NCBI RefSeq assembly: GCF_010384365.1
Contig: NZ_CP048397.1
Coordinates: 3,038,001 to 3,102,000, forward strand
Source of the DNA: Streptomyces sp. S4.7
GTDB taxonomy: Bacteria > Actinomycetota > Actinomycetes > Streptomycetales > Streptomycetaceae
DNA: 64,000 nucleotides
Reading direction: 5' to 3'
Shown piece after piece: positions 41,153 to 50,277 of this stretch. Within the stretch, counting starts at the first letter, position 1; every line of letters starts with the position of its first letter. The translations under genes and the position numbers were made by a program. The notes under the pieces were generated by a model that saw nothing but the letters and a program-made list of their open reading frames with translations, ran no database searches and was not told the DNA's origin.

Positions 41153-42301
41153 ATGCTGAACACGTTCATCGTCGGCGGCGGGCGGGCCGGCCTCGGGCTG
41201 CACTGGCCGGTGCTGCGCAAGCTGCGCGCCCTGCCGGACGGAAGCGGTCCGTGGTCACCGGACCCGCCCGTGATCTGGGACGTCCAGGACATCCGCGAAC
41301 AGGCCCTGGCCGAGGGCCTGGTGCCGGCGGACTCACTGGCCCACGCCGCCGAGCTGGCGGACCCCGCCACCACGGTCGTGCATCTGTGCACGCCGCCGGC
41401 CGACCGGTTCGCCACGCTCCAGCAGCTGGCCGACCTCGGCTACACGCGCATCGTGGTCGAGAAGCCGATGGCCGACGACATCGCCGGTCTGGAGGCCATC
41501 GACATGCTGGCGCGGGTGCGCGGTCTGCGGCTGCGGGTCGTCTCGCCGTGGCTGGCCAGCTCGCTCACCCGGGAGCTGGCCGAGCTGACGCGGTACGGCG
41601 CTCTGGGCGAGCTGCGTTCGATGTCCTTCACGCAGTTCAAGCCGCGCTGGACGCGCACCCTGCGCTCCAACAACCACACCACCGCCTTCGACGTGGAGCT
41701 GCCGCACTCGCTCGGTGTCGCCCTGCGGCTCGCGGGGGACGCACGGATCACCGACGCGGCGCTGACGGACATGCGGATCGGCGACACCGTCATCCCCGAC
41801 ATGGGCGGCGCCCGGCTGACGCTCCAGCACGACAACGGCGCCACCACGGAGATAGCCTCCGACCTCACCTCGCCGATCCGCGAACGCCGTGTCGGGCTGC
41901 GGTTCGACACCGGCCACGTCGTCGGCCACTACCCGATCAGCGATGTCGACCACCACGCCAGCCTGACCGTCCACGACGACGCGGGCGGCGGTGCGGCGGC
42001 CCGCAGGCTCCTCTTCGACGACGCGCTGACCAGCTACATCGACCACGCCTACCAGGAGTACCAGGCGGTCGACGCGGGCACCGACGGCGCTTCGGGCAGT
42101 GGCGGCCCCGGTAACGGCGCTCCCGGCGGGGTGAACGACATGGACGACTACGCGATCGCCCGGCGGGTCGTCCAACTGCTGCAAGAGGCACGGCTGTTGG
42201 CCGCCGCGCAGAGTAGCCGCGCAGACTCGGCCGCGCCCGTGCGGCCACCGCTGACCGGCGTCTCCCCCGCGCTCCAGGGGGGTGCCGACCATGAGGGCTG
42301 A
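41153..42301 (+). CDS. Gfo/Idh/MocA-family oxidoreductase (first of two)
   Basis: 382 residues. N-terminal Rossmann fold with FIVGGGRAGLGLHWP and the catalytic-Lys motif VVEKPMADD (Lys104). The C-terminal alpha/beta domain contains NNHTTAFDVELPHSLGVALRLAGD, where a His replaces the usual active-site pattern. The last ~60 residues are Gly/Ser/Ala-rich and poorly conserved. The family oxidises sugar or cyclitol hydroxyls with NAD(P). It overlaps the next gene by 11 bp. In the WbpB/NtdC type of pathway such an enzyme makes the 3-keto sugar for a DegT aminotransferase; that role is inferred. Confidence 0.82.
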   Translation: MLNTFIVGGGRAGLGLHWPVLRKLRALPDGSGPWSPDPPVIWDVQDIREQALAEGLVPADSLAHAAELADPATTVVHLCTPPADRFATLQQLADLGYTRIVVEKPMADDIAGLEAIDMLARVRGLRLRVVSPWLASSLTRELAELTRYGALGELRSMSFTQFKPRWTRTLRSNNHTTAFDVELPHSLGVALRLAGDARITDAALTDMRIGDTVIPDMGGARLTLQHDNGATTEIASDLTSPIRERRVGLRFDTGHVVGHYPISDVDHHASLTVHDDAGGGAAARRLLFDDALTSYIDHAYQEYQAVDAGTDGASGSGGPGNGAPGGVNDMDDYAIARRVVQLLQEARLLAAAQSSRADSAAPVRPPLTGVSPALQGGADHEG

Positions 42302-43154
42302 CATCCGTCTGAGCGGCATCGGCGACGAGGCGGCCCCGGGGCTCGACCGGCAGATCGAGGCGGTACGGCGGCTCGGCTGGGACAGCGTGGAGCTGCGCTC
42401 GGTCGACGGCGTTCCCCTCGCCGAACTCGACGGCCCGGCCTTCGACCGGGTGGCCGGGTCGGTCGCCGAGGCCGGGCTCGGAGTCTCCTGCGTCGACTCC
42501 CGGATCGGCAACTGGGCCCGTACGGTCGTCTCCCCGTTCGCCGACGACCTCGACGAGCTGGCCCGCCTGGCCGATCGCTGCGAGCGCCTCGGCACCCGCT
42601 ACGTACGGATCATGTCCTACCCCAACGCCGGTCTGCCGGACGCCGATTGGGAGCGGGAGGTGCTCGACCGGGTACGGCGGCTCACCGCGCGCGCCGAGGA
42701 CGCAGGGCTGGTGCTGGTGCACGAGAACTGCGCCGGCTGGGCAGCCACCGACCCGGCGCGGATGCTCCGTCTCCTGGAGGCGGCCGACAGCCCCGCGCTG
42801 CGGCTGCTCTTCGACGTCGGCAACGGCATCGCGTACGGCTACGAGGCGTACGACCATCTCGCGCACATCGCGCCGTACGTCGCGCACGTGCATGTGAAGG
42901 ACGGTACGGGCGACACGAGCGCGCAGTTCTACTCGCTGCCCGGCGACGGGGACTGCCGGGTCGCGGACTCGCTGCGGCTGCTGTTCGACCAGGGCTACTC
43001 CGGCGCCGTCTCGATCGAGCCGCACATCAACATCCGCCCCCACGAGGGATGGTCGGACCCGTCCGGGGACTACGTGGACGAGTTCGTGACGTACGGGCAG
43101 CGGCTCGAGAAGCTCCTGCGCGAGCTGGAGCCGGCCACGGACAGCGGCATCTGA
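42291..43154 (+). CDS. Xylose isomerase-like TIM-barrel protein (sugar phosphate isomerase/epimerase)
   Basis: 287 residues of the AP_endonuc_2 barrel. The metal ligands are Glu145 (VLVHENCAG), Asp175 (LLFDVGNG), His199/His201 (HVHVKD) and Glu243 (SIEPHIN), so the site is intact. Relatives are IolE/IolI (inositol catabolism), hydroxypyruvate isomerases and D-tagatose 3-epimerases. Start ATG 42291 follows GGGGGG and overlaps the previous gene, implying translational coupling with the Gfo/Idh enzyme; the pair oxidise and then isomerise or epimerise the same sugar or cyclitol, by analogy with IolG/IolI. Confidence 0.82.
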   Translation: MRADIRLSGIGDEAAPGLDRQIEAVRRLGWDSVELRSVDGVPLAELDGPAFDRVAGSVAEAGLGVSCVDSRIGNWARTVVSPFADDLDELARLADRCERLGTRYVRIMSYPNAGLPDADWEREVLDRVRRLTARAEDAGLVLVHENCAGWAATDPARMLRLLEAADSPALRLLFDVGNGIAYGYEAYDHLAHIAPYVAHVHVKDGTGDTSAQFYSLPGDGDCRVADSLRLLFDQGYSGAVSIEPHINIRPHEGWSDPSGDYVDEFVTYGQRLEKLLRELEPATDSGI

Positions 43155-43186
43155 CAGACCGTCTGCAAAAGAGAGGGGGACCCCGC

Positions 43187-44530
43187 ATGACCTACGACCA
43201 GCGTCCGGCCTACGACCTGCCGACCCGGCGCATCAATCCGGGCGCCGCCGGGCTGACCGAGTCCGACCGGGAACTGCTCCTGCACCTCCTCGCCCTGCGC
43301 ACCGCCGGACCGCTGGAGACCGGCGGCGGGGAACCGGTGGAGCTGTGGGAGGCGCAGAGCGCGTACGCGGAGGCGGCCGGCCGGCTCGGCTTCCGGGTCG
43401 TCCACCACGCCCCCGCCGGACCCGACACCGTCACCGGCCCGGACGTGCCCCGGGCGGTGGGCCAGGCGGCCGACACCATGCCCGGATTCCTCGACTGCCA
43501 GCCGAACATGGTCCTGCGTCTGGGCCCCGAACTGCCGCGCGCCGCCACGGTGATGTTCAACGTGCACATGGACACCGTCGCGGGCGGCGGCCCGGTCTCC
43601 TTCACCGGTTCGCGGTTCCACGGCCGCGGTTCCATCGACGCCAAGGGCCCCGCCGTCGGACTCCTCGCCGGGCTGCGGGCCGCACTCGCCGCCTCCCCCG
43701 CGCTCGGCACCGAGGTGGGCGTGCTGATCCAGCTCGTCGCGGGCGAAGAGGGCGGCGCCATGGGGGTGTTCGGCACGAAGCCGCTGGTCGAGCAGGGGTA
43801 CGTGGGGCGGCTCAACGTGTTCTGCGAACCGACCGGCTTCCGCGTACTGAGCAGGGCCACCGCCTCCATGACCGCACGCCTGCGCGTCGACGGCCGCGAC
43901 GGCATCGACGACGAGCCGGGCGCCGGCCACAACGCGACGGTGTTACTGGGCTATCTCGCCCAGCACCTCGCGTCGGAGCTGCCGCCGTACGCGGTCGACG
44001 GACAGGTCTGCGTCGCCGGCATGAACACCGGCTCCATGCACAACAAGGTCTACGGCACCGGCCAGTTGCTGATCAATCTGTCGTACGGCTCCCAGGACAC
44101 CGGGCGCAAACTGGAAGCCGCGCTGGACGACGTACTGCGGACCGGCGTGGAGCGCTTCCGCGAACGCTTCGCCGACAGCCCGACCTTCGCCACCACCGCC
44201 CGCGACGCCGCGAGCGTGACGCATCTGGACTGGCTCAAGCGCGGACTGCCCGCCCTGTACGCCGATGACGCGTGGGTCGGCGAACTGCTGCTGGACCGGG
44301 CGGGACTAGCGCCGTGGCCCGCCGAACTGCCGGCGTTCACCTGTGACGCGATCTGGCTCGCCGGCGTGCCCGACACCTCGACCGTGGTCTTCGGCCCCGG
44401 CGATCTCGGCGCCAACCAGGCCCACGCGGAAGGTGAGTTCGCCGATCTGGCCGACCTCGACCGGTACGCGCGGCACATCGAGCGCCTGCTCATCTCCTTC
44501 GCACGCAATCGGCTGGACCAGGGGAACTGA
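43187..44530 (+). CDS. M20-family amidohydrolase/peptidase, with a TTA codon
   Basis: 447 residues. Two-zinc site is complete: His127 and Asp129 (VHMDT), Asp151 (GSIDAKGP), Glu187/Glu188 (AGEEGG), a Glu in FCEPTG, and His413 (NQAHAEGE). The family includes ArgE, DapE, CPG2 and aminoacylases; it cleaves amide bonds of N-acylated or C-terminal amino acids. In a biosynthetic operon it may remove a protecting acyl or glutamyl group. Codon 253 (43943-43945) is TTA, so its translation should depend on the bldA tRNA and hence on development. GAGAGGGGG precedes the ATG. An unusually long N-terminal ~35 residues (RPAYDLPTRRINPGAAG). Confidence 0.85.
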   Translation: MTYDQRPAYDLPTRRINPGAAGLTESDRELLLHLLALRTAGPLETGGGEPVELWEAQSAYAEAAGRLGFRVVHHAPAGPDTVTGPDVPRAVGQAADTMPGFLDCQPNMVLRLGPELPRAATVMFNVHMDTVAGGGPVSFTGSRFHGRGSIDAKGPAVGLLAGLRAALAASPALGTEVGVLIQLVAGEEGGAMGVFGTKPLVEQGYVGRLNVFCEPTGFRVLSRATASMTARLRVDGRDGIDDEPGAGHNATVLLGYLAQHLASELPPYAVDGQVCVAGMNTGSMHNKVYGTGQLLINLSYGSQDTGRKLEAALDDVLRTGVERFRERFADSPTFATTARDAASVTHLDWLKRGLPALYADDAWVGELLLDRAGLAPWPAELPAFTCDAIWLAGVPDTSTVVFGPGDLGANQAHAEGEFADLADLDRYARHIERLLISFARNRLDQGN

Positions 44531-44534
44531 CCTC

Positions 44535-45707
44535 ATGACGACGACCTCGACGACCACGACCGCCGGCTCCGGGGCTGCTTCCGCCGCCACGACACCGCGC
44601 GTCGACCTCACCGAGCTGGTGGAGTTCACCGCCGCCGTGTTCCGGCACCACGGCCTGCCCGCCGAGCGGGCCCTGACCGCCGCGCAGGCCCTGGTCCACG
44701 GCGACCTGACCGGCATCACCTCGCACGGCCTGACCAACCTCACCCGGCTCTATCTGAAGCTCTTCGAGGACGGCCGCTGCGACCCGGCCGCCGAGCCCGA
44801 GGTGCTGGCCGACCGGGGCGCGGCCGTCCTGCTCGACGCGCACCGCGCCCTCGGCCTCTGGTCGGCGAGCGAGGCCGTGGACCTGGCCGCCGAGCGCGCC
44901 CTCCAGTACGGCGTCGGGCTCGTCTCCGTACGCGACGCCACCCACCTCGGCTGCGCGGGCGCGCACGCCAAGCGCGCGGCGGACCGCGGGATGATCTGCC
45001 TGCTCGTCTCCAACTGCGGTCAGCAGCGCATCATCCGGCCGCCCGGCGGACAGGCCGCCCTGCTCGGCACCAACCCGCTCGCGTTCGCCGCACCCGCCGG
45101 GGCGCGACCGCCGCTCGTCCTCGACATGAGCACCACCGTCGTCCCGACCGGGCGCGTCCGCGGCGCGGCGCGGGCCGGACAGCCGATCCCGGAGGGCTGG
45201 CTGGAGGACAAGGACGGCCGGCCGGTCACCGACCCGCACGCGCTGGACCGGGGCGACGGCTATCTGAAGTGGCTGGGCGGCGATCCGGCCACCGGGGCGT
45301 TCAAGGGGTACGGGCTCGGTCTGCTCGTCGAGGTCCTCGGCGCGCTCCTGCCGGGCGCCGGCCTCGGCCCGGCGACCGAAGCCTGGTCCGGCAGCGGCAG
45401 CCCCAGCGGCCAGGACGACAACATCGGCTTCACGGTGCTGGTCGTCGCCCCGGCGGAGCTGCGCCCGCAGGAGGACTTCGAGGCGCAGACGGCCGGCATG
45501 TTCGACGCGCTGGTCGGCTCCCCGGCGGTGGACGAGGCCCGTCCGGTCCGCTACCCCGGCTGGTTCGAGGCGGAGCGCGCGACGGAGCACGGCAAGAGCG
45601 GGGTCCCGCTGTCGGCGGCCCTGTTCGAGGAGCTCGTCACGGTGGCGGCGGAACGAGGCCTGACGGCGCCGAAGGCGCTCGAAGCAAGCCCGTCACAGGA
45701 CACGTAG
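44535..45707 (+). CDS. Ldh-family (malate/L-lactate dehydrogenase superfamily) oxidoreductase
   Basis: 390 residues of the Ldh_2 fold, unrelated to classical LDH. The catalytic His64 lies in GDLTGITSHGLTNL, and the NAD(P)-binding segments are seen in VRDATHLGCAGAHA and LLGTNPLAFAAPA. Known members reduce 2-keto acids, 2,3-diketogulonate, cyclic imines (piperideine/pyrroline-2-carboxylate) or oxidise ureidoglycolate and sulfolactate. Its start lies 4 bp after the M20 stop. First ~20 residues are Thr/Ala-rich. The substrate is unknown; with an M20 enzyme before it, reduction of a cyclic imine or 2-keto acid is a reasonable guess only. Confidence 0.82.
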   Translation: MTTTSTTTTAGSGAASAATTPRVDLTELVEFTAAVFRHHGLPAERALTAAQALVHGDLTGITSHGLTNLTRLYLKLFEDGRCDPAAEPEVLADRGAAVLLDAHRALGLWSASEAVDLAAERALQYGVGLVSVRDATHLGCAGAHAKRAADRGMICLLVSNCGQQRIIRPPGGQAALLGTNPLAFAAPAGARPPLVLDMSTTVVPTGRVRGAARAGQPIPEGWLEDKDGRPVTDPHALDRGDGYLKWLGGDPATGAFKGYGLGLLVEVLGALLPGAGLGPATEAWSGSGSPSGQDDNIGFTVLVVAPAELRPQEDFEAQTAGMFDALVGSPAVDEARPVRYPGWFEAERATEHGKSGVPLSAALFEELVTVAAERGLTAPKALEASPSQDT

Positions 45708-45726
45708 CCCGCCGAGCGCCCGGTCT

Positions 45727-45775
45727 GTCCGGCGAGTGAGGACACAGCACGCAGCCCGTCCGGCGAGTGAGGACA
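45727..45775 (+). repeat. Dispersed repeat, two tandem copies, inside the biosynthetic block
   Basis: GTCCGGCGAGTGAGGACA occurs at 45727-45744 and again at 45758-45775 (31-bp period). It fills most of the 114-bp gap before the second Gfo/Idh gene, and belongs to the family at 12.2, 25.4 and 58.3 kb. Confidence 0.8.
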
Positions 45776-45821
45776 TCCACCCCCCGGACACCGGCAATCG
45801 CGTCCAAGGAGGACACAGAAA

Positions 45822-46766
45822 ATGAAACCCCTGCGGATAGGCGTGGTGGGGCTCGGGGTCATCTCCCGGTTCTACCTCGACGCCTTCCCCGGCCTGCCCA
45901 CACTCGAACTGGTCGCGGTCTGCGACCTGCGCGAGGACGCGCTGGCCCCGCACCGCGCGGCGGGGCTGCCCTGCTACCCGGACCACCGGCGAATGCTGGC
46001 CGAGACGGAGCTCGACGCGATCGTCGTCAACGTCCCCAACGACGCGCACGCGGCGGTCTGCCGCGACGCGCTCGAAGCGGGCGTCGCGGTCTGCGTGGAG
46101 AAGCCGCTCGCACTGCACCTGGCCGACGGCCGCGCGCTCACCGAACTGGCCGTGAGCGGCGGCTCGGTGCTGTTCACCGCGTTCCACCGGCGCTACAACG
46201 ACAACGTGCTCGGCCTGCTGCGTTCGCTGCCCGAGGCAGCGGCGGTGGAGTCGGTGACGGTGCGCTATCTGGAGAAGATCGAGGAGCACGTCGGCCAGGA
46301 CCGCTGGTATCTCGACCCCGAGCGCTGCGGCGGCGGCTGCGTCGCCGACAACGGCCCCAACGCCTTCGACGTCGTACGGCTGTTCCTCGGCGAGCTGACG
46401 GTCGAGTCCGCCGAGGTCGTACGCGACGGGGAGGGCGTCGACCGGCAGGCGCGGGTGGAGCTGCGCTCGGCCGGCGGGGTGCCCGCCACCGTCGAGCTGG
46501 ACTGGTCGTACCCGCACGGCGAGGCGAAGGACGTCACCGTCCGCCTGAAGGACGGCACCGAGCACCACGCGGACATGCTCGCCGGGCACGACGCGTTCAA
46601 GAGTTCCCTGAAGCACGAATACGTGGGTGTGCTCCAGGAGTTCGAGCAGGCGGTGCGCGCCGGTACGGACGCCTCGCGCGCCGGGCTCGCGATGCTGGAG
46701 CTGGTCGACGCGACGTACCGCACGGAGCGGACCGGGCAGAACGAGCTGACGGGGGCGGCGACGTGA
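45822..46766 (+). CDS. Gfo/Idh/MocA-family oxidoreductase (second of two)
   Basis: 314 residues. N-terminal NAD(P) motif IGVVGLGVISRFYLDAF, catalytic-Lys motif VCVEKPLALH (Lys ~94), and HRRYNDNVLGLL plus GGGCVADNGPNAFDVVRLFLGE for the C-terminal domain, which is the shape of the glucose-fructose oxidoreductase/WbpB branch. It is not closely similar to the first Gfo/Idh gene, so two distinct oxidation steps are likely. Its TGA overlaps the ATG of the next small gene (TGATG), showing coupling. ATG 45822 has AAGGAGG upstream. Confidence 0.82.
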   Translation: MKPLRIGVVGLGVISRFYLDAFPGLPTLELVAVCDLREDALAPHRAAGLPCYPDHRRMLAETELDAIVVNVPNDAHAAVCRDALEAGVAVCVEKPLALHLADGRALTELAVSGGSVLFTAFHRRYNDNVLGLLRSLPEAAAVESVTVRYLEKIEEHVGQDRWYLDPERCGGGCVADNGPNAFDVVRLFLGELTVESAEVVRDGEGVDRQARVELRSAGGVPATVELDWSYPHGEAKDVTVRLKDGTEHHADMLAGHDAFKSSLKHEYVGVLQEFEQAVRAGTDASRAGLAMLELVDATYRTERTGQNELTGAAT

Positions 46767-47260
46767 TGAACAGGACGGCCAACGGGACTGCCAACGGGAC
46801 ACAGGTCCCCGCGCTGCTGGCACCGAGCCCGGAGAACGGCGACAAGCGCACGGTCAGGTCCGAGGTGGTCAAGGTGCTGCGGCACCGCCGTACGGACCGC
46901 GGTATGCGCCTGGAGGAGTTCGCCTCCCGCTGCGTGCGCGAGGGCGAGCTGCACGAACTGGTCACCACCGACCATCTGGAGACCGAGGCCGGCTCCCGTA
47001 TCGACCGGGTCGGCTTCCTCGGATTCGTGGAGATCTCGGTGTCCGGGGTGCTGGACCGGGGCGACATCGTCCTGGTCGACGGTGAGCCCATCGGCACCCT
47101 GCTGGGCTTCGACGCCTGCCACTTCCCCAACCACTACAACGTACTGATCCACACCGCCTGGACGCTCACCGGTCCCGAGGCCGGCCTGCGGCCCGGCTCG
47201 CAGATCAGCTTCCGGCCGCCGCCGCCCACGGACGGCGACCCGGGAACTGGCCGGCCCTGA
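46766..47260 (+). CDS. Small conserved protein of unknown function in the MEP/nitrite block
   Basis: 164 residues, not recognised with confidence (possibly the family catalogued as DUF6917). The first ~25 residues hold the repeat TANGTANGT; the core runs from [19 protein letters not shown] to [10 protein letters not shown]. It is rich in beta-strand patterns and has conserved-looking charged/aromatic motifs: [41 protein letters not shown] and [16 protein letters not shown] with several His and a single Cys pair. No signal peptide or membrane segment. It is coupled to the Gfo/Idh gene (TGATG) and 60 bp before dxs. A small enzyme or binding protein of the pathway; no function is proposed. Confidence 0.7.
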   Translation: MNRTANGTANGTQVPALLAPSPENGDKRTVRSEVVKVLRHRRTDRGMRLEEFASRCVREGELHELVTTDHLETEAGSRIDRVGFLGFVEISVSGVLDRGDIVLVDGEPIGTLLGFDACHFPNHYNVLIHTAWTLTGPEAGLRPGSQISFRPPPPTDGDPGTGRP

Positions 47261-47319
47261 CAGATCCGCACCACCGCCGCACGGACACGTCGGCCATCTC
47301 GGACATGGAGGGTTCAGTC

Positions 47320-49104
47320 ATGGCACTACTCGACGAGATCGCGGCTCCCCGCGATCTCCGCGGTCTCTCGCCCGCGCAGCTCGGCCAGCTCGCCTCGGAG
47401 ATCCGGGAGGTGATGATCGACGCGGTGTGCCGCTCCGGCGGACACCTCGGGCCCAACCTGGGCGTGGTCGAGCTGACCATCGCGCTGCACCGGGTCTTCG
47501 ACTCGCCGCAGGACACACTGCTCTGGGACATCGGCCACCAGACCTACGTACAGAAGCTGCTGACCGGCCGGCGCGCCGGGTTCGACGGTCTGCGTACGCG
47601 CGACGGGCTGTCCGGCTACGCCTCGCGCGCCGAGTCCGAGCACGACGTGATCGAGAACTCGCACGCGTCGACGGCGCTCAGTTACGCGGACGGGCTGGCG
47701 CGCGCCCGCGAGTTGAGCGGCGACACGGACCGCGCGGTGGTCGCCGTCATCGGGGACGGAGCGCTGACCGGCGGTCTCGCGTGGGAGGCGCTGAACAACC
47801 TGGGCGGCGCGCCCCAGCGGCCGGTGATCGTGGTCCTGAACGACAACGAGCGCTCGTACGCGCCGACGGTGGGCGGCCTGGCGGCGCACCTCGGCAAGCT
47901 GCGGTCGGCCGGGTCGGCCGAGGTCGAGTCCGACTCGGCGAACGTCTTCGAGGAGTTCGGCTTCGGCTATCTCGGCCCGGTCGACGGGCACGACATCGCC
48001 GCCGTCGAGGACGCGCTGGAGCGTGCGCGGGCCCTGGGCGGTCCGGTCGTCGTCCATGTGGTGACGGAGAAGGGCCGCGGCTGGGAGACGGCCGAGACGA
48101 ACGAGCTGGACCGCTGCCATGTCGTACGGGCGACGCCGTCGGCCAACGCCGCTCCCGCGTCGAGTCTCGCGTGGACGGCGGTGTTCTCCGACGAGATGGT
48201 ACGGATCGGGGCGGAGCGCTCCGATGTCGTGGCGATCACGGCGGCGATGGCGGAGCCGGTAGGACTGCTGGAGTTCCAGCGGGAGTTCCCGGCGCGCACG
48301 ATCGACGTCGGCATCGCCGAGCAGCACGCGGCGGCGGCCGCCGCCGGTCTGGCGCTCGGTGGTCTGCACCCGGTGCTGGCCATCTACGCGACGTTCGGCA
48401 ACCGCATGATCGACCAGATGGTGACCGACATCGCCCTGCACTCGGCCCCGGTCACGCTGGTGATGGACCGCGCGGGCGTCACCGGCGACGACGGCGCGAG
48501 CCACAACGGCATGTGGGACCTGACGCTGTTCCAGGCCGTACCGGGCATCCGTATCGCGGCCCCGCGCGACGGCGCGACGCTGCGCGAGCTGCTCCGCGAG
48601 GCGGTCGCCTGGGACCAGGGGCCGACGGTGCTGCGCTTCCCCAAGGGGACCACCGGCGCGGACATCCCCGCGATCGACACGACCGACGGCTTCGACGTGC
48701 TCCACAACGCGCCAGGCCGCGACGTGCTGATCGTCTCGGTGGGCCCGATGGCCCGGCTCGCGCTGGACGTCGCGGGCCGGCTGGGGGAGGAAGGCGTCGG
48801 GGCGACGGTGGTCGACCCGCGCTGGGTCGCCCCGGTCAACCCCACGCTGGTGGAGGCCGCCGCGTACTTCAAGCACGTGATCACCATCGAGGACAGCGGA
48901 CGCACCGGCGGCGTGGGCGCGGCGTTCGGGCAGGCCCTGGCGGACGCCGGGATCGACACGCCCGTACGGAACTTCGGGCTGCCGCGCGAGTTCCTCGACC
49001 ACGGCTCGCGGGCCCAGGTCCTCGCCCACTGCGGGCTGACCGCCGACGCCGTCACCGGCGCGGTGCTGACTCGGATGACCTCGGAAAGGACACTCACCTC
49101 ATGA
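47320..49104 (+). CDS. dxs: 1-deoxy-D-xylulose-5-phosphate synthase
   Basis: 594 residues, slightly short of the usual ~630. The thiamine-diphosphate motif is [16 protein letters not shown] (G145-D146-G147), with [16 protein letters not shown], the [16 protein letters not shown] loop, GPVDGHD, the catalytic Glu region [15 protein letters not shown] and the C-terminal transketolase domain ([14 protein letters not shown]). It condenses pyruvate and glyceraldehyde-3-phosphate, the first committed MEP step. ATG 47320 has GGAGGG 7 bases before it. Its stop overlaps the ispG start (ATGA). Confidence 0.95.
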   Translation: MALLDEIAAPRDLRGLSPAQLGQLASEIREVMIDAVCRSGGHLGPNLGVVELTIALHRVFDSPQDTLLWDIGHQTYVQKLLTGRRAGFDGLRTRDGLSGYASRAESEHDVIENSHASTALSYADGLARARELSGDTDRAVVAVIGDGALTGGLAWEALNNLGGAPQRPVIVVLNDNERSYAPTVGGLAAHLGKLRSAGSAEVESDSANVFEEFGFGYLGPVDGHDIAAVEDALERARALGGPVVVHVVTEKGRGWETAETNELDRCHVVRATPSANAAPASSLAWTAVFSDEMVRIGAERSDVVAITAAMAEPVGLLEFQREFPARTIDVGIAEQHAAAAAAGLALGGLHPVLAIYATFGNRMIDQMVTDIALHSAPVTLVMDRAGVTGDDGASHNGMWDLTLFQAVPGIRIAAPRDGATLRELLREAVAWDQGPTVLRFPKGTTGADIPAIDTTDGFDVLHNAPGRDVLIVSVGPMARLALDVAGRLGEEGVGATVVDPRWVAPVNPTLVEAAAYFKHVITIEDSGRTGGVGAAFGQALADAGIDTPVRNFGLPREFLDHGSRAQVLAHCGLTADAVTGAVLTRMTSERTLTS

Positions 49105-50258
49105 CCGCCATCGCACTCGGAATGCCGGATGTTCCGGTGAAGCTCGCCGACCGGAGGGTCAGTCGGCAGATCCAGGTCGGTTCGGTGGCTGTCGGTGGGG
49201 ATGCGCCGGTGTCGGTGCAGTCGATGACGACGACGCGGACCTCGGACATCGGGGCGACGTTGCAGCAGATCGCGGAGCTGACGGCGTCGGGGTGTCAGAT
49301 TGTGCGGGTGGCGTGCCCGACGCAGGATGACGCGGACGCGTTGTCGACGATCGCGCGGAAGTCGCAGATCCCGGTGATCGCGGATATTCATTTCCAGCCC
49401 AAGTACGTGTTCGCGGCGATTGACGCGGGGTGTGCGGCGGTGCGGGTGAATCCGGGGAACATCAAGCAGTTCGACGACAAGGTGAAGGAGATCGCGGGGG
49501 CGGCGTCGGCGGCGGGGACGCCGATCCGTATCGGGGTGAACGCGGGTTCGCTGGACGCGCGGCTGCTGAGGAAGTACGGGAAGGCGACTCCGGAGGCGCT
49601 GGTGGAGTCGGCGTTGTGGGAGGCGTCGCTGTTCGAGGAGCACGGGTTCCGGGACATCAAGATCTCGGTGAAGCACAACGATCCGGTGGTGATGGTCAAT
49701 GCGTACCGGCTGCTGGCGGCCCGGTGTGATTATCCGCTGCATCTGGGGGTGACGGAGGCGGGTCCGGCGTTCCAGGGGACGATCAAGTCGGCGGTGGCGT
49801 TCGGTGCTCTGCTGAGTGAGGGGATCGGGGACACGATCCGGGTGTCGCTGTCGGCGCCGCCGGCGGAGGAGGTGAAGGTCGGTCTGCAGATTCTGGAGTC
49901 GCTGAATCTGAAGCAGCGGCGTCTGGAGATCGTGTCGTGTCCGTCGTGCGGGCGGGCGCAGGTGGATGTGTACAAGCTGGCGGACGAGGTGACGGCGGGG
50001 CTGGACGGGATGGAGGTTCCGTTGCGGGTCGCGGTGATGGGCTGTGTGGTGAACGGTCCGGGTGAGGCGCGTGAGGCGGATCTGGGTGTGGCGTCGGGCA
50101 ACGGCAAGGGGCAGATCTTCGTCAAGGGTGAGGTGATCAAGACGGTGCCCGAGTCCAAGATCGTCGAGACCCTCATCGAAGAGGCGCTGAAGATCGCCGC
50201 GGAGATGGAGGCCAACGGCGTTCCCTCCGGCGAGCCGCTGGTCGTGGCGGGGGTGTGA
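49101..50258 (+). CDS. ispG: 4-hydroxy-3-methylbut-2-enyl-diphosphate synthase (GcpE)
   Basis: 385 residues, normal for bacterial two-domain IspG. Cluster cysteines are Cys280 and Cys283 (SCPSCGRAQ) and Cys315 ([11 protein letters not shown], followed by the catalytic Glu). Barrel motifs [22 protein letters not shown]-type ([10 protein letters not shown]) and RVNPGN are intact. It turns MEcPP into HMBPP, the substrate of IspH, using flavodoxin or ferredoxin. Translation is coupled to dxs (ATGA). Codon use changes inside the gene: the first ~70 and last ~110 bp are C-ending like neighbours, whereas the middle uses many G/T-ending codons. A perfect hairpin follows the stop. Confidence 0.96.
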   Translation: MTAIALGMPDVPVKLADRRVSRQIQVGSVAVGGDAPVSVQSMTTTRTSDIGATLQQIAELTASGCQIVRVACPTQDDADALSTIARKSQIPVIADIHFQPKYVFAAIDAGCAAVRVNPGNIKQFDDKVKEIAGAASAAGTPIRIGVNAGSLDARLLRKYGKATPEALVESALWEASLFEEHGFRDIKISVKHNDPVVMVNAYRLLAARCDYPLHLGVTEAGPAFQGTIKSAVAFGALLSEGIGDTIRVSLSAPPAEEVKVGLQILESLNLKQRRLEIVSCPSCGRAQVDVYKLADEVTAGLDGMEVPLRVAVMGCVVNGPGEAREADLGVASGNGKGQIFVKGEVIKTVPESKIVETLIEEALKIAAEMEANGVPSGEPLVVAGV

Positions 50259-50277
50259 GACGGGGACGCCCCGGGGG

